DNA of 64,000 nucleotides, taken from NCBI RefSeq assembly GCF_900156455.1, contig NZ_FTNQ01000001.1, positions 1-64,000 of the forward strand, given 5' to 3'. This DNA comes from Microbacterium sp. RURRCA19A. GTDB lineage: Bacteria > Actinomycetota > Actinomycetes > Actinomycetales > Microbacteriaceae. The notes under the pieces are model-generated. The model saw nothing but the letters and a program-made list of their open reading frames with translations, did not search any database and was not told the origin of the DNA. Both the position numbers and the translations under genes were made by a program. This document shows positions 45,982 through 54,784 of this stretch, piece by piece (position 1 is the first letter of the stretch; each line of letters starts with the position of its first letter).

Positions 45982-47000
45982 TCCTCAGGGGTCCGGGTGC
46001 TGGCTCCGCGCACGAGCTCGGCGGGCAGGCTGGTGCGGCGGCGGGCGGCGACGCGGGTGCGACGCGCGAGTTCGAGCATCTCCACGGCTTCGGCCCCCAT
46101 CTCGTGCCACGGGTGACGGAGGGAGGTGAGCGGCATGCCCTGCGCGTCGGGGTAGAGCTGCAGCAGGCTCGCGATCTGCACGTCGTCGGGGACGCGCACG
46201 CCCCGCGCGCGCAGCACCGTGAGCACGCCGGTCGCGACGTCGTCGTTCGCGCACACGAGCGCCTCGTCGCGTGCGACACGGTCCCACAGGCCTTCGGCCG
46301 ACGTCACGCCGGCGAGCAGGTCGCTGCCCCGATAGACCACCGAGGTCACGGCGGGACCGGCAGCAGCGCACGCTTCGGACACCGACGCGATGCGCCGGGC
46401 GTCGGCGGGGGAGTCGGGGTCGAGTCCGATGACGGTGACGGTGCGTGTCCGGGTGCGAGCAAGATGGTCGGCGAGTACCGCAGCGGACGCCGCTTCGTCG
46501 AGGCTCACGGCGCTCGGGGTCTGCGGGTCGAGGAAGCGGCCCACCTGCACGAGGGGGAGGCCGTGGGACATCCGCTGCGCGTGGCCGCTCGCCTCGATCG
46601 TCGGCGGGCACACGATCAGGCCGTCGACGCGGCGGTCGAGGAGGTCGGCGACGCGGTCGTCGTGGTCGGCGCCGTCGGGGGCGACGTAGCGCAGCAGCGC
46701 GCCGATGCCCTGCGCGTCGAGGTTCTCGGTCACCGACTCGATGAGCGCGGAGAGGAACACCGTGGCGTACCGGGGCAGTACGAGCCCGACGCTCTGCGTG
46801 CGGCTGGAGCGCAGGGCGCTCGCGACCGCGTTGTGGCGGTAGCCGAGGCGCGCGGCGGCGGCCCGGATGCGCTTGAGCGTCTCCGGTGACACGGGGCGGG
46901 AGCCCGACAGGGCGCGGGACGCCGTCGCGGTGGAGACGCCGGCCTCCGCGGCCACGTCGGACAGAGTGGCGCGGTCGTCTCCCGGGTCCAGATCGCTCAC
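45978..47000 (-). CDS. LacI-family transcriptional regulator
   Basis: The 340-residue repressor has an N-terminal helix-turn-helix (TLSDVAAEAGVSTATASRAL) and hinge helix (NAVASALRSSRT), then a periplasmic-binding-like effector domain. The GTG start lies six bases after a TAGCAT -10 box on its strand, so the gene is probably leaderless. A perfect 16-base palindrome, ACGCAATCGATTGCGT, overlaps that -10 box, and a related one precedes the divergent lipoprotein gene. It should repress itself with the downstream amidohydrolase, and the transporter operon. The ligand may be a nucleoside or base. Confidence 0.93.
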   Translation of the reverse strand: MSDLDPGDDRATLSDVAAEAGVSTATASRALSGSRPVSPETLKRIRAAAARLGYRHNAVASALRSSRTQSVGLVLPRYATVFLSALIESVTENLDAQGIGALLRYVAPDGADHDDRVADLLDRRVDGLIVCPPTIEASGHAQRMSHGLPLVQVGRFLDPQTPSAVSLDEAASAAVLADHLARTRTRTVTVIGLDPDSPADARRIASVSEACAAAGPAVTSVVYRGSDLLAGVTSAEGLWDRVARDEALVCANDDVATGVLTVLRARGVRVPDDVQIASLLQLYPDAQGMPLTSLRHPWHEMGAEAVEMLELARRTRVAARRRTSLPAELVRGASTRTPEE

Positions 47001-47006
47001 ACCGTC

Positions 47007-47027
47007 ATGCTACGCAATCGATTGCGT
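47007..47027 (-). promoter_or_regulatory. LacI-type operator overlapping the regulator's own -10 box
   Basis: ACGCAATCGATTGCGT (47012-47027) is a perfect palindrome with the central CG of LacI-family sites. On the minus strand it touches the -10 box TAGCAT (47007-47012), which lies six bases before the GTG start at 47000. This is the layout of tight autorepression. Confidence 0.75.
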
Positions 47028-47133
47028 CACGGTACGCGGGAAACGTGAACGCAACACAGCCGAAATCGCGCGAGAAGACAAGCGTGACTAGGGTGGCTCT
47101 CGGTCGCGTTCCCCCGACTCAGTCCGACCGGCT

Positions 47134-47147
47134 TGCAATCGATTACA
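47134..47147 (+). promoter_or_regulatory. LacI-type operator upstream of the BMP transport operon
   Basis: TGCAATCGATTACA matches the core of the operator at 47012-47027 (GCAATCGATT) with one broken base pair. It overlaps a possible -10 box, TACATT (47144-47149), 31 bases before the lipoprotein ATG. Confidence 0.65.
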
Positions 47148-47180
47148 TTTCGACCCCGCACCCCACCCGAAGGAGTCCCC

Positions 47181-48227
47181 ATGCCTCGCCCCCTCACCCG
47201 ATCCCTCATGACGATGGGTGGCGTGCTCACCGTCGCCGCCCTCGCCCTCACCGGCTGCGGCGGCAAGACCGCCGACACCGGCTCGGCCAGCGCGTCTGCG
47301 AGCGGCCCCACCGTCGCCCTCCTGTACGGCACCACGGGCGACTTCTCGTTCATGGACAGCGCCTACAAGGGCTTCACCGAGGCGGAGGGCGAGTACGACT
47401 TCACGCCCCTCGAGCTCTCGAGCCCCAACACCGATGACTACCAGGACCGCGTCGACCTCGCCCTGTCGCAGAACGCGGCCCTCGCGATCGGCATCGGCTT
47501 CCAGTGGCAGCAGCCCATGTCGGAGACCGCGCACCCCGACACCGCGTTCGTCCAGGTGGATGCCGACGCCGGCACCGTGATCGACGACGTCACGACGATC
47601 TCGTTCGCCGCGGAGCAGTCCTCCTACCTCGTGGGTGTCGCCGCCGCGCTGACGTCGAAGAGCAAGCACGTCGGGTTCGTGGGCGGCGTGGACCAGCCCA
47701 GCATCCAGAACTTCTACACCGGCTACGAGGCGGGCGTGCACTCGATCGACCCGTCGATCGTCGTCGACAAGACCTACCTCGCCCCGCTCGGCGACTTCAC
47801 CGGCTTCTCCGACCCCACCAAGGGCAAGGAGGCGGCCGCGTCGATGTACGCGGGTGGCGCGGACGTCGTGTACACCGCCGCCGGCGGCTCGGGCCAGGGC
47901 GTCTACGAGGAGGCCGCCGCCAGCTCCACCTCGGACAAGAAGAACTGGGCGATCGGTGTCGACGCAGACGTATACCAGACGGTCGCGGACTCCATCAAGC
48001 CGTACATCCTGACCTCGGCGATCAAGAACGTCGACGTCGCGGTGAAGACCTCGATCGGCGAGTTCCTCGACGGCACGCTCAAGCCCGGTGAGGTCCGCTA
48101 CGACCTGTCCAACGACGGCGTCGGCTACTCGACCTCGGGTGGCTTCCTCGACGCGTTCGCCGACCAGATGGCATCCATCAAGCAGGACATCATCGACGGC
48201 AAGATCACGGTCCCGACGGCACTGTGA
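47181..48227 (+). CDS. BMP-family ABC transporter substrate-binding lipoprotein (nucleoside type)
   Basis: The 348-residue lipoprotein has the signal ALALTGC with lipidated Cys26 and a basic membrane protein/PnrA-like domain (GTTGDFSFMDSAYKGF, FVGGVDQPSIQNFYTGYEAG, NWAIGVDADVYQ). PnrA-type proteins bind purine nucleosides. The ATG follows AAGGAG. It is the first gene of a five-gene operon that includes the ATPase, two permeases and an amidohydrolase. A LacI-type operator lies just upstream. Confidence 0.92.
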   Translation: MPRPLTRSLMTMGGVLTVAALALTGCGGKTADTGSASASASGPTVALLYGTTGDFSFMDSAYKGFTEAEGEYDFTPLELSSPNTDDYQDRVDLALSQNAALAIGIGFQWQQPMSETAHPDTAFVQVDADAGTVIDDVTTISFAAEQSSYLVGVAAALTSKSKHVGFVGGVDQPSIQNFYTGYEAGVHSIDPSIVVDKTYLAPLGDFTGFSDPTKGKEAAASMYAGGADVVYTAAGGSGQGVYEEAAASSTSDKKNWAIGVDADVYQTVADSIKPYILTSAIKNVDVAVKTSIGEFLDGTLKPGEVRYDLSNDGVGYSTSGGFLDAFADQMASIKQDIIDGKITVPTAL

Positions 48228-49759
48228 TGACCGACGGGCAGGAGGTGCTGGTGCGCCTGAGCGGAATCGTGAAGAGGTTCGGCACGTTCGTCGCGAACGA
48301 CCGGATCGACCTCACGGTCCGCGCGGGCAGCGTGCACGCGGTCGTCGGTGAGAACGGCGCGGGCAAGTCGACGCTCATGAAGATCCTCTCCGGTGAGGAG
48401 AGCCCCGACGAGGGGACGATCGAGATCGACGGCCGCGCGACGGTCTTCCGTTCGCCGCGCGACGCGCAGGCGGCCGGTATCGGCATCGTGCACCAGCACT
48501 TCCTGCTCGCTCCCGGGCTGCGCGTCTGGGAGAACATCGTGCTCGCCGGCGAGCCCGGGGGGCCGGTCTTCATCGACTCCGCCCGGGCGCGCCGCGAGGT
48601 CACCGAACTCGCCGGCCGCACCGGGTTCCCGGTCGCCGTCGACGCCGAGGTCGAGACCCTCGGGGTCGGCATGCGTCAGCGCGTCGAGATCCTGAAGGTG
48701 CTCTACCGCGACGCGCGCATCATCATCCTCGACGAGCCGACCGCGGTGCTCGTCCCGGCCGAGGCCGAGGCGCTCTTCGCCGCCATGCGGGCGTTCACCG
48801 CAGCCGGTGCCGCGGTGATCTTCATCTCCCACAAGCTCGACGAGGTGCTGTCCTTCGCGGACGACATCACCGTGATCCGCGCGGGTCGGGTCGTCGGAAC
48901 CGCGGTCCCCGCCGAGACCACCGCCCCGCAGCTCGCCCGTCTCATGGTCAAGGCCGAGATGCCCGTCGTCGCCCCGCGCGACCAGCCCGCGTCCGACCGC
49001 GTCGTCCTCGAGACCCGTGGCCTCGGAGTGCGCGGCGACGACCAGGTCGCGCCGCTCGCCGACGTCGATCTGCGCGTCCACGCCGGCGAGATCGTCGGCA
49101 TCGCCGGCGTCGAGGGGAACGGGCAGTCCGAACTCCTCGCGGCCCTCATCGGACGGGCGGATGCGACGGGCACCGTGCTCCTCGACGGTGACGACGTCAC
49201 CGCGCTCAGTACCGTCGACCGCCGCGCGCGCGGCATGGGGTACATCTCCGAAGACCGTCACCGTGACGGCATCGTGCTTCCGCTGGCCCTCCGTGAGAAC
49301 GCCGTGCTCGGCTACCAGCAGCTGCCGCCGGTGCGCCGCGGTCCGTGGTTCCGTCGCGCTGAGGCCGCGCGCGCTGCGGCGGAGATCATCGCCGCGTACG
49401 ACGTCCGCGGCGGCGACGCGTCCACTCGCGCGTCGGCGCTGTCGGGCGGCAACCAGCAGAAGTTCATCGTCGGGCGCGAGCTCCTCCGCGAGCCGCGTCT
49501 GCTCCTCGCCGCCCACCCGACCCGCGGCGTCGACATCGGCGCGCAGGCTGCGATCTGGAGCGAGCTCGTCGCGGCTCGCGACCGTGGACTCGCGACCCTC
49601 CTCGTCTCCGCCGACCTCGACGAGATCCTCGCGCTGTCGGACCGGGTCCTGGTGCTGCACCGCGGCCGCATCGTCGCCGAGATCGACGCGCGCGGAGCAG
49701 ACGTCGGCACGATCGGCGAGTACATGACCGGCGCGCGCGGGGGAGAGGCCGCCGCATGA
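48227..49759 (+). CDS. Nucleoside/sugar ABC transporter, double ATPase (YufO/RbsA-like)
   Basis: The 510-residue protein has two fused ATPase domains. The first has Walker A GENGAGKST and Walker B IIILDEPTAVL, with an unusual signature (VGMRQRVEI). The second keeps LSGGNQQK but lacks a proper Walker A (GVEGNGQSE), and its Walker B reads LLLAAHPTRGVD, without the usual Asp-Glu. This asymmetry is standard for the family, in which the second site is non-hydrolytic. It powers uptake through the two permeases that follow. The ATG overlaps the lipoprotein stop; a GTG three bases earlier is possible. Confidence 0.92.
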   Translation: MTDGQEVLVRLSGIVKRFGTFVANDRIDLTVRAGSVHAVVGENGAGKSTLMKILSGEESPDEGTIEIDGRATVFRSPRDAQAAGIGIVHQHFLLAPGLRVWENIVLAGEPGGPVFIDSARARREVTELAGRTGFPVAVDAEVETLGVGMRQRVEILKVLYRDARIIILDEPTAVLVPAEAEALFAAMRAFTAAGAAVIFISHKLDEVLSFADDITVIRAGRVVGTAVPAETTAPQLARLMVKAEMPVVAPRDQPASDRVVLETRGLGVRGDDQVAPLADVDLRVHAGEIVGIAGVEGNGQSELLAALIGRADATGTVLLDGDDVTALSTVDRRARGMGYISEDRHRDGIVLPLALRENAVLGYQQLPPVRRGPWFRRAEAARAAAEIIAAYDVRGGDASTRASALSGGNQQKFIVGRELLREPRLLLAAHPTRGVDIGAQAAIWSELVAARDRGLATLLVSADLDEILALSDRVLVLHRGRIVAEIDARGADVGTIGEYMTGARGGEAAA

Positions 49760-50844
49760 TCCGCCGCATCCTCAAGACCGTCGCGGGCCCCGTCATCGCG
49801 ATCGTCCTCGCCCTCGTCGTCACGGCGGTGTTCCTCACCGTCGCCGGCTACTCCGCGTCCTCCGCCTTCGAGGTGATGTGGGACTACGGCACGACCCCCG
49901 AGTCCCTGGCATCCACGGTCAACAACGCCATGCCGCTGTACTTCGCGGGCATCGCGGCGGCGTTCTCGCTGCGCATGGGACTGTTCAACATCGGCGTCGA
50001 CGGGCAGTACCGCATCGCGGCGCTCGTCGGGGCGGTGGTCGCCGCCTCGCTGCCGCTGCCGCTGTGGCTCACGCTGCCGATCACCTTGCTGGCGAGCATG
50101 GCGGCCGGGGCGCTCTGGGCGCTCGTGCCGGCGCTGCTGAAGGTGTACCGCGGCGTCAACGAAGTGATCACCTCGATCCTCATGAACGCGATCGCCACCA
50201 CGGTCGTCGCGGTGCTGCTGGCGGACGTCTTCCGCTCCGGCGGCGGGCAGAACACCGGTTCGGCGCCGATCGGACCCGACGGGTCCATGCCCGTGCTGCT
50301 GGACCTCGGGGGTCGCGTGCAGATCTCCGGCTTCCTGCCGTTGGCCGTGCTCCTCGGGATCGGGTTCTTCCTGCTCCACGACCGGACGGTCTGGGGCTAC
50401 ACCGTGACCGTGGCGAACCTGTCCCCGGATGCCGCCGAGTCCGCCGGCATCTCGGTCAAGCGCCGCATCGTCACCTCGCTCCTCGCCTCCGGCGCGATCG
50501 CCGGACTCGTGGGTCTGCCGCACGTCCTGGGCACCGCGCACCGCCTCGACGGCACGCTCCCGACCGATCTGATGTTCACGGGTCTCGCGGCGGCGCTGCT
50601 GGGCCGCTCGCACCCGATCGGTACGGCGATCGGCGCGCTCGTGCTGGCGTTCGTCGAGCGCAGCGCGCAGGTCCTCGGGATCGTGAAACTCCCCACGGAG
50701 GTCGGCACGCTCTTCCTCGCCGTCGTCCTGCTCAGCTCGGCGCTCGGCTACTGGGTCGTCGAGAACGGCGAGCGCCGCCTCGCGCTCATCGCCGCGATCC
50801 GGCGTGCGCGCGCCGGACGAACGAAGGAGGCGTCGGCGGTATGA
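49756..50844 (+). CDS. Nucleoside-type ABC transporter permease 1 (BPD_transp_2)
   Basis: The 362-residue membrane protein has about nine helices and the conserved loop RMGLFNIGVDGQYRIAAL, then VYRGVNEVITSILMN, both typical of YufP-like permeases. The second cytoplasmic loop (AAESAGISVKRRIVTSLLAS) fits the ATPase-docking region. It forms a heterodimeric channel with the next gene product. ATGA overlaps join it to both neighbours, so the operon is tightly coupled. Confidence 0.92.
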   Translation: MIRRILKTVAGPVIAIVLALVVTAVFLTVAGYSASSAFEVMWDYGTTPESLASTVNNAMPLYFAGIAAAFSLRMGLFNIGVDGQYRIAALVGAVVAASLPLPLWLTLPITLLASMAAGALWALVPALLKVYRGVNEVITSILMNAIATTVVAVLLADVFRSGGGQNTGSAPIGPDGSMPVLLDLGGRVQISGFLPLAVLLGIGFFLLHDRTVWGYTVTVANLSPDAAESAGISVKRRIVTSLLASGAIAGLVGLPHVLGTAHRLDGTLPTDLMFTGLAAALLGRSHPIGTAIGALVLAFVERSAQVLGIVKLPTEVGTLFLAVVLLSSALGYWVVENGERRLALIAAIRRARAGRTKEASAV

Positions 50845-52115
50845 GCGCTGTCACCACTGTCTCACCCGCCCCGCGGTCGACCGACGCGCGGCGTGTGCGC
50901 GCTCGCGCGGTCCTCTCGTGGATCCTCCTGGGCTTCGGGCTGATCCTCATCGCCTCGTGGGTCTGCGACGCGCCCGGCATCGCCTCGTCCTCGACGTGGG
51001 GATCGGCGCTGCGTCTGACGGTTCCCATCGCCGTCGTCGCGATCGGTGCCCTGTACTCCGAGCGCGCCGGCGTCATCAACGTGGGCCTCGAGGGCATGAT
51101 GATCGGCGGCACGTGGGGTGCCGGCCTGTTCGGATGGTTCGGGGGTCCGTGGCTCGCCCTCGTCGGCGGTGTCCTCGGCGGGCTCGTCCTCGGGCTGCTC
51201 ATGGCGGTGCTCTGTCTCGAGCTGGGTCTCAACCAGCTCGTCGTCGGTGTCGCCATCAACGTGCTCGCAGCGGCCCTGGCCCGCTTCCTCTCCGACATCG
51301 TGTTCAGCGGCATCGACGGCGGCAGCGTCGCGCGATCGCCGCGCATCGACGGCAACGTCCCGCGGGTGAGCCTGCCGTTCCTCTCCGGCGGCTTCGGCAC
51401 CCCCGATCCGCTCCGCGACCTCGAGGCCGGTGGCATCCCGGTCGTGTCGCAGCTCGCCGGGATCGTCGGGGGCCTCACCCGCGACGTGTCGGTCGCCGCG
51501 ATCATCGGGCTCGCGCTCATCCCGCTGACCGCCCTCGTGCTGTGGCGGACGCGGTTCGGCCTGCGCATGCGCGCGGCCGGCGAGGAACCCGCGGCGCTGC
51601 AGGCTCTGGGCGGTCACGTGCACCGGACGCGGTACCTCGCGGTCCTCGTCGGCAGCGGTATGGCCGGCTTCGCCGGCGGCTACCTCGTGCTGATCTCGCA
51701 GGGCTACGTCGAGAACCAGGTCGCCGGTCGCGGCTTCATCGGTCTCGCCACGCTGATCTTCGGCAACTGGATGCCGGGAGGGGTGTTCGCGGGGTCGGCG
51801 CTGTTCGGTTTCAGCGACGCCGTCGGTCTCGGTCGACCCGAGACGTTCACGGCGATGCTGTTCGTGCTCGGTGCGGTCTTCCTCGTCCTCGCCGCGCTGC
51901 GGGTGCGCCGGGGACTCGGTGTGCGCGCCGCGGTGCCGAGCCTCGTCCTCGGCGTCGTGCTGCTCGTCGCCGCCCTGTTCATCCCCCTGCCGAGCGCTCT
52001 CGCGTCCGCCGCTCCGTACCTGGTGACCCTCGCGGTGCTCGTGGTCGCGGGCACGCGCATGCGTCCGCCGCGCGCGCTCGGTCAGTTCTTCCCCCGCCGC
52101 AACTCCTCGAGGTGA
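50841..52115 (+). CDS. Nucleoside-type ABC transporter permease 2 (BPD_transp_2)
   Basis: The 424-residue protein has about ten membrane segments and the YufQ-like motif SERAGVINVGLEGMMIGG, then GLNQLVVGVAINVLA. The docking loop reads RMRAAGEEPAALQALGGHV. Extra hydrophobic segments after residue 330 make it longer than the usual 310-320 residues. It pairs with the preceding permease. The following amidohydrolase starts at the stop codon. Confidence 0.92.
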   Translation: MSAVTTVSPAPRSTDARRVRARAVLSWILLGFGLILIASWVCDAPGIASSSTWGSALRLTVPIAVVAIGALYSERAGVINVGLEGMMIGGTWGAGLFGWFGGPWLALVGGVLGGLVLGLLMAVLCLELGLNQLVVGVAINVLAAALARFLSDIVFSGIDGGSVARSPRIDGNVPRVSLPFLSGGFGTPDPLRDLEAGGIPVVSQLAGIVGGLTRDVSVAAIIGLALIPLTALVLWRTRFGLRMRAAGEEPAALQALGGHVHRTRYLAVLVGSGMAGFAGGYLVLISQGYVENQVAGRGFIGLATLIFGNWMPGGVFAGSALFGFSDAVGLGRPETFTAMLFVLGAVFLVLAALRVRRGLGVRAAVPSLVLGVVLLVAALFIPLPSALASAAPYLVTLAVLVVAGTRMRPPRALGQFFPRRNSSR

Positions 52116-52120
52116 CTTCT

Positions 52121-53344
52121 GTGATCCACCCCCACCTGTCCCGTGTCCACGTCTGGGACGGTGCCTCCCACCTCGGTGTCGGCACCGTGCGATGGAGCGA
52201 CGGCGCGCCCGCCGGACGCATCGACGCGGTGGACGTGACCGATCCCGAGGGCACCGCCGAGTACTCCGTGCTGCCCGGGCTCATCGACACGCACGTGCAT
52301 CTCATCGGCAACGCGTCCGACACCCCCGCGGACTTCCTGGCCTGGCCGCTCATCACCCGCCCCGAGGAGCAGGTGCTGCACGGCCTCGCGCACGCCCGCC
52401 GCGCGCTGTCGGTCGGCGTCACGACCGTGCGTGACCTCGCGGCCGACGACGTGCAGTTCTCGCTCGCGCGGGCGCTCGAGTCAGGGATCGTCGAGGGCCC
52501 GCGCGTGCTCGCGCACGGCCTCGTGAACATGACCGGCGGACACGGCGACCTCTTCATCCCGCCGGCGGTGGTGGAGCGCAAACCCGTCGCCGACGGTCCC
52601 GATGCGTGCCGGGCCCTCGTGCGGCGCTGGGCGCGCTCCGGGGCGGACGGGATCAAGGTGCCGGTGAGCGGTGGCGTGCTGTCGGTCGGCGACAAGGCGT
52701 CGTGGCGCAACTACACGGATGCCGAGCTCGCGGCCGTGGTCGACGAGGCGCACGCGCTCGGCCTGCGGGTGGCGGCGCACGCCCACACCGAGGACGGCAT
52801 CCGTCGGGCCCTCGCGCACGGCGTCGACTCGATCGAGCACGCGACCAAGCTCACCGCCTCGCTCGCCGATGACATCGTCGTGGCCGGGACCACGGTGGCT
52901 CCCACCCTCCTCATCAACGACCGGATCGCCGATGGCACGGCCCCCGCCGCGCCCGCGCAGCGCGAGATCGCTCGGGAACTCGTCGCCGGTCGCGATGTCG
53001 CGTTCCGTTCCGCCGCCGCCGCCGGGGTGGAGTTCGTCCTGGGAACGGATGCCAACGGCTTCCACGTCGACTTCTCCGATCAGTGGGACGAGATGCGGGC
53101 GATGGCCCGCGTTCTCGGGTGGGATGCCGAACGGGTGCTGCAGGCCGCGACCTCCCGCGCCGCGCGGGCGATCGGGCGCGACGCCGACCTTGGCCGCGTC
53201 GCCGAGGGCTTCGCCGCCGACCTGGTGGTCGTCCGAGGCCGCCCGTGGGAGGACCCGGACGCGCTCCGCGCCGACGCGGTCGTCGCCGTCGTGCGCCGCG
53301 GGCGGGTGGTGGCCGGGTCGCTCCCCGCGTCCTCGACGTCGTGA
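52121..53344 (+). CDS. Metal-dependent amidohydrolase (imidazolonepropionase/prolidase-like)
   Basis: The 407-residue protein has the amidohydrolase core: DTHVHLIG (HxH ligands), a bridging Lys region in GIKVPVSGG, His ligands in AAHAHTEDG and SIEHATKL, and the catalytic Asp in LGTDANG. The beta domain closes with GFAADLVVVRGRP. It should hydrolyse a cyclic amide, peptide or related bond in the cytoplasm. As the last gene of the BMP-type transport operon it probably acts on the imported compound. The GTG at 52121 has GAGG eight bases upstream; a GTG at 52112 overlaps the permease stop and is the alternative. Confidence 0.88.
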   Translation: MIHPHLSRVHVWDGASHLGVGTVRWSDGAPAGRIDAVDVTDPEGTAEYSVLPGLIDTHVHLIGNASDTPADFLAWPLITRPEEQVLHGLAHARRALSVGVTTVRDLAADDVQFSLARALESGIVEGPRVLAHGLVNMTGGHGDLFIPPAVVERKPVADGPDACRALVRRWARSGADGIKVPVSGGVLSVGDKASWRNYTDAELAAVVDEAHALGLRVAAHAHTEDGIRRALAHGVDSIEHATKLTASLADDIVVAGTTVAPTLLINDRIADGTAPAAPAQREIARELVAGRDVAFRSAAAAGVEFVLGTDANGFHVDFSDQWDEMRAMARVLGWDAERVLQAATSRAARAIGRDADLGRVAEGFAADLVVVRGRPWEDPDALRADAVVAVVRRGRVVAGSLPASSTS

Positions 53345-53352
53345 CCCCCGGG

Positions 53353-53410
53353 TGAGTGTCCAGGACACGCCGTATCGCCGCCCTCGCGAACGGCGTGTCC
53401 TGGACACTCG
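53353..53410. repeat. 58-nt palindromic repeat (copy 2), likely terminator
   Basis: The 20-base arm at 53353-53372 pairs with 53391-53410 (19 matches and a wobble) around an 18-base loop. Each arm contains the perfect palindrome GTGTCC-A-GGACAC. Arm sequence, arm length and loop length match copy 1 at 18102-18159. It lies between convergent genes. Confidence 0.8.
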
Positions 53411-53447
53411 ATGGACCGTTGCGGGGCGGCGCGCGGGGGCTGCGCGG

Positions 53448-53999
53448 TCAGTGCGACTCGACGATGCAGACCGCGCTCATACCGGGGGTGAGGGCCTCGA
53501 ACACGTGCGGGGCGTCGCCGGGGTAGGAGAGGTAGTCGCCGGGCGAGAGATCGTAGGGCGCGTCGACCGGGCCGATACGCCCCCGCCCGGTGACGAGCAC
53601 CACGTGCTCGACCGTCCCGCGCGGGTGGGGGTCGGACACGCGGGGGCTCCCCGGATCCGCGCTCAGCACGTAGATGTCGCGACGCGCGTGCGGCGGACTC
53701 GCCGACAGCAGCACCGCGAGGTAGTCGGCCGAACTCGCGGGGACGGCAGCCGTGCCTTCTCCCGCACGGATGAGCGTGGGGGAGCGGACGCCCTCGTCCA
53801 CCAGCACCGCGAACGGCACTTCCAACGCCGACGCCAGGGCCCAGAGGGTCTCGACGCTGGGGTTGCCGCCGCCGTTCTCGAGCTGCGACACCGTGGCCTT
53901 GGCGACGCCGGCGCGGCGCGCCAGTTCGGACACGCTGAGGTCGCGCCGCTCGCGCTCGCGGCGCAGGGTCGTCGCGATGCGGTCGCCGAGGTCACTCAT
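53448..53999 (-). CDS. XRE-family regulator with C-terminal cupin domain
   Basis: The 183-residue protein has a helix-turn-helix at about 8-62 (LSVSELARRAGVAKATVSQL) and a cupin sensor domain at about 105-180 (HPRGTVEHVVLVTGRGRI, then YLSYPGDAPHVFEAL). This is the SutR/PuuR-like design, in which a small ligand bound in the cupin changes DNA binding. The ATG at 53999 lies six bases after a CATAAT -10 box on its strand, so it is probably leaderless. It is divergent from azlC-azlD, and repeats of ATCGTTCGA fill the gap. It probably controls that branched-chain amino acid exporter. Confidence 0.9.
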   Translation of the reverse strand: MSDLGDRIATTLRRERERRDLSVSELARRAGVAKATVSQLENGGGNPSVETLWALASALEVPFAVLVDEGVRSPTLIRAGEGTAAVPASSADYLAVLLSASPPHARRDIYVLSADPGSPRVSDPHPRGTVEHVVLVTGRGRIGPVDAPYDLSPGDYLSYPGDAPHVFEALTPGMSAVCIVESH

Positions 54000-54018
54000 G
54001 CGTTCATTATGCTCGCCA

Positions 54019-54087
54019 ATCGTTCGACTTGACGAACGAACGCCGATCGTTCGAAGATCTGACCATGCGTTCATTACGTCGAACGAT
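54019..54087. promoter_or_regulatory. Operator array of ATCGTTCGA boxes between the XRE gene and azlC
   Basis: ATCGTTCGA occurs at 54019-54027 and 54046-54054 as direct repeats 27 bases apart, and in reverse at 54079-54087 inside azlC. In addition, TCGTTCG-ACTTGA-CGAACGA (54020-54039) is a perfect inverted repeat. This density is not expected by chance and fits binding by the XRE/cupin regulator. Confidence 0.7.
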
Positions 54088-54784
54088 TCAGAAGTCGGTC
54101 GTCCGTCAGGGGCTCGCCGTGGCGGTGGCGACCAGCGCCTACGGAATCTCGTTCGGTGCGCTGTCCGTGGCATCCGGTCTCGACGTGTGGCAGACGTGCG
54201 TGCTGAGCCTCGTGATGTTCACCGGGGGCTCGCAGTTCGCCTTCGTCGGTGTGATCGCCGCCGGGGGACTCGCGGCCGCCCCCGCGGCGATCGCGTCGGC
54301 GGGTCTGTTGGGCGTGCGGAACGCGGCCTACGCGATGCGGATGTCGCCCGTGATCGGGCCGGGCCGCGTGCGCCGTTCCCTCGCGACCCCGTTCACGATC
54401 GACGAGTCGGTGGCCGTGTCGCTGGCGCAGTCGACGGCCGCGGCGCGCCGCACCGGATTCTGGGTCACGGGGATCGCGATCTGGATCGGCTGGAACGTCA
54501 CGACGCTCGCCGGTGCGCTCCTCGGCGACGTGTTGGGCGATCCGCGCGCGTGGGGATTGGATGCCGCGGCGGCCGCCGCCTTCCTCGCCCTTCTGTGGCC
54601 GCGCCTGCGCGGGCGTCAGCCCCTCGCCGTCGCGGTCGGCGCGGCGGCCGTCGCCGGGCTGCTCACGCCGTGGGTGATGCCCGGGATCCCCGTCATCGCC
54701 GCGGCGGGTGTCGCCGTCGCGCTGGGGTGGTTCGACCCGCGTCCGCGCACGACGCCGGACGACGACGAGAAGGGGATGCCATGA
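54065..54784 (+). CDS. azlC: AzlC family branched-chain amino acid exporter, large subunit
   Basis: The 239-residue membrane protein has the AzlC/YgaZ start (YGISFGALSVASGLDVWQTC), FTGGSQFAFVGVI and RNAAYAMRMSPVI. It forms a two-subunit exporter for branched-chain or similar amino acids with AzlD. The ATG at 54065 was preferred to an in-frame TTG at 54029, because the family starts close to it and the upstream stretch is operator-like DNA. It overlaps azlD by ATGA. Confidence 0.92.
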   Translation: MRSLRRTIQKSVVRQGLAVAVATSAYGISFGALSVASGLDVWQTCVLSLVMFTGGSQFAFVGVIAAGGLAAAPAAIASAGLLGVRNAAYAMRMSPVIGPGRVRRSLATPFTIDESVAVSLAQSTAAARRTGFWVTGIAIWIGWNVTTLAGALLGDVLGDPRAWGLDAAAAAAFLALLWPRLRGRQPLAVAVGAAAVAGLLTPWVMPGIPVIAAAGVAVALGWFDPRPRTTPDDDEKGMP

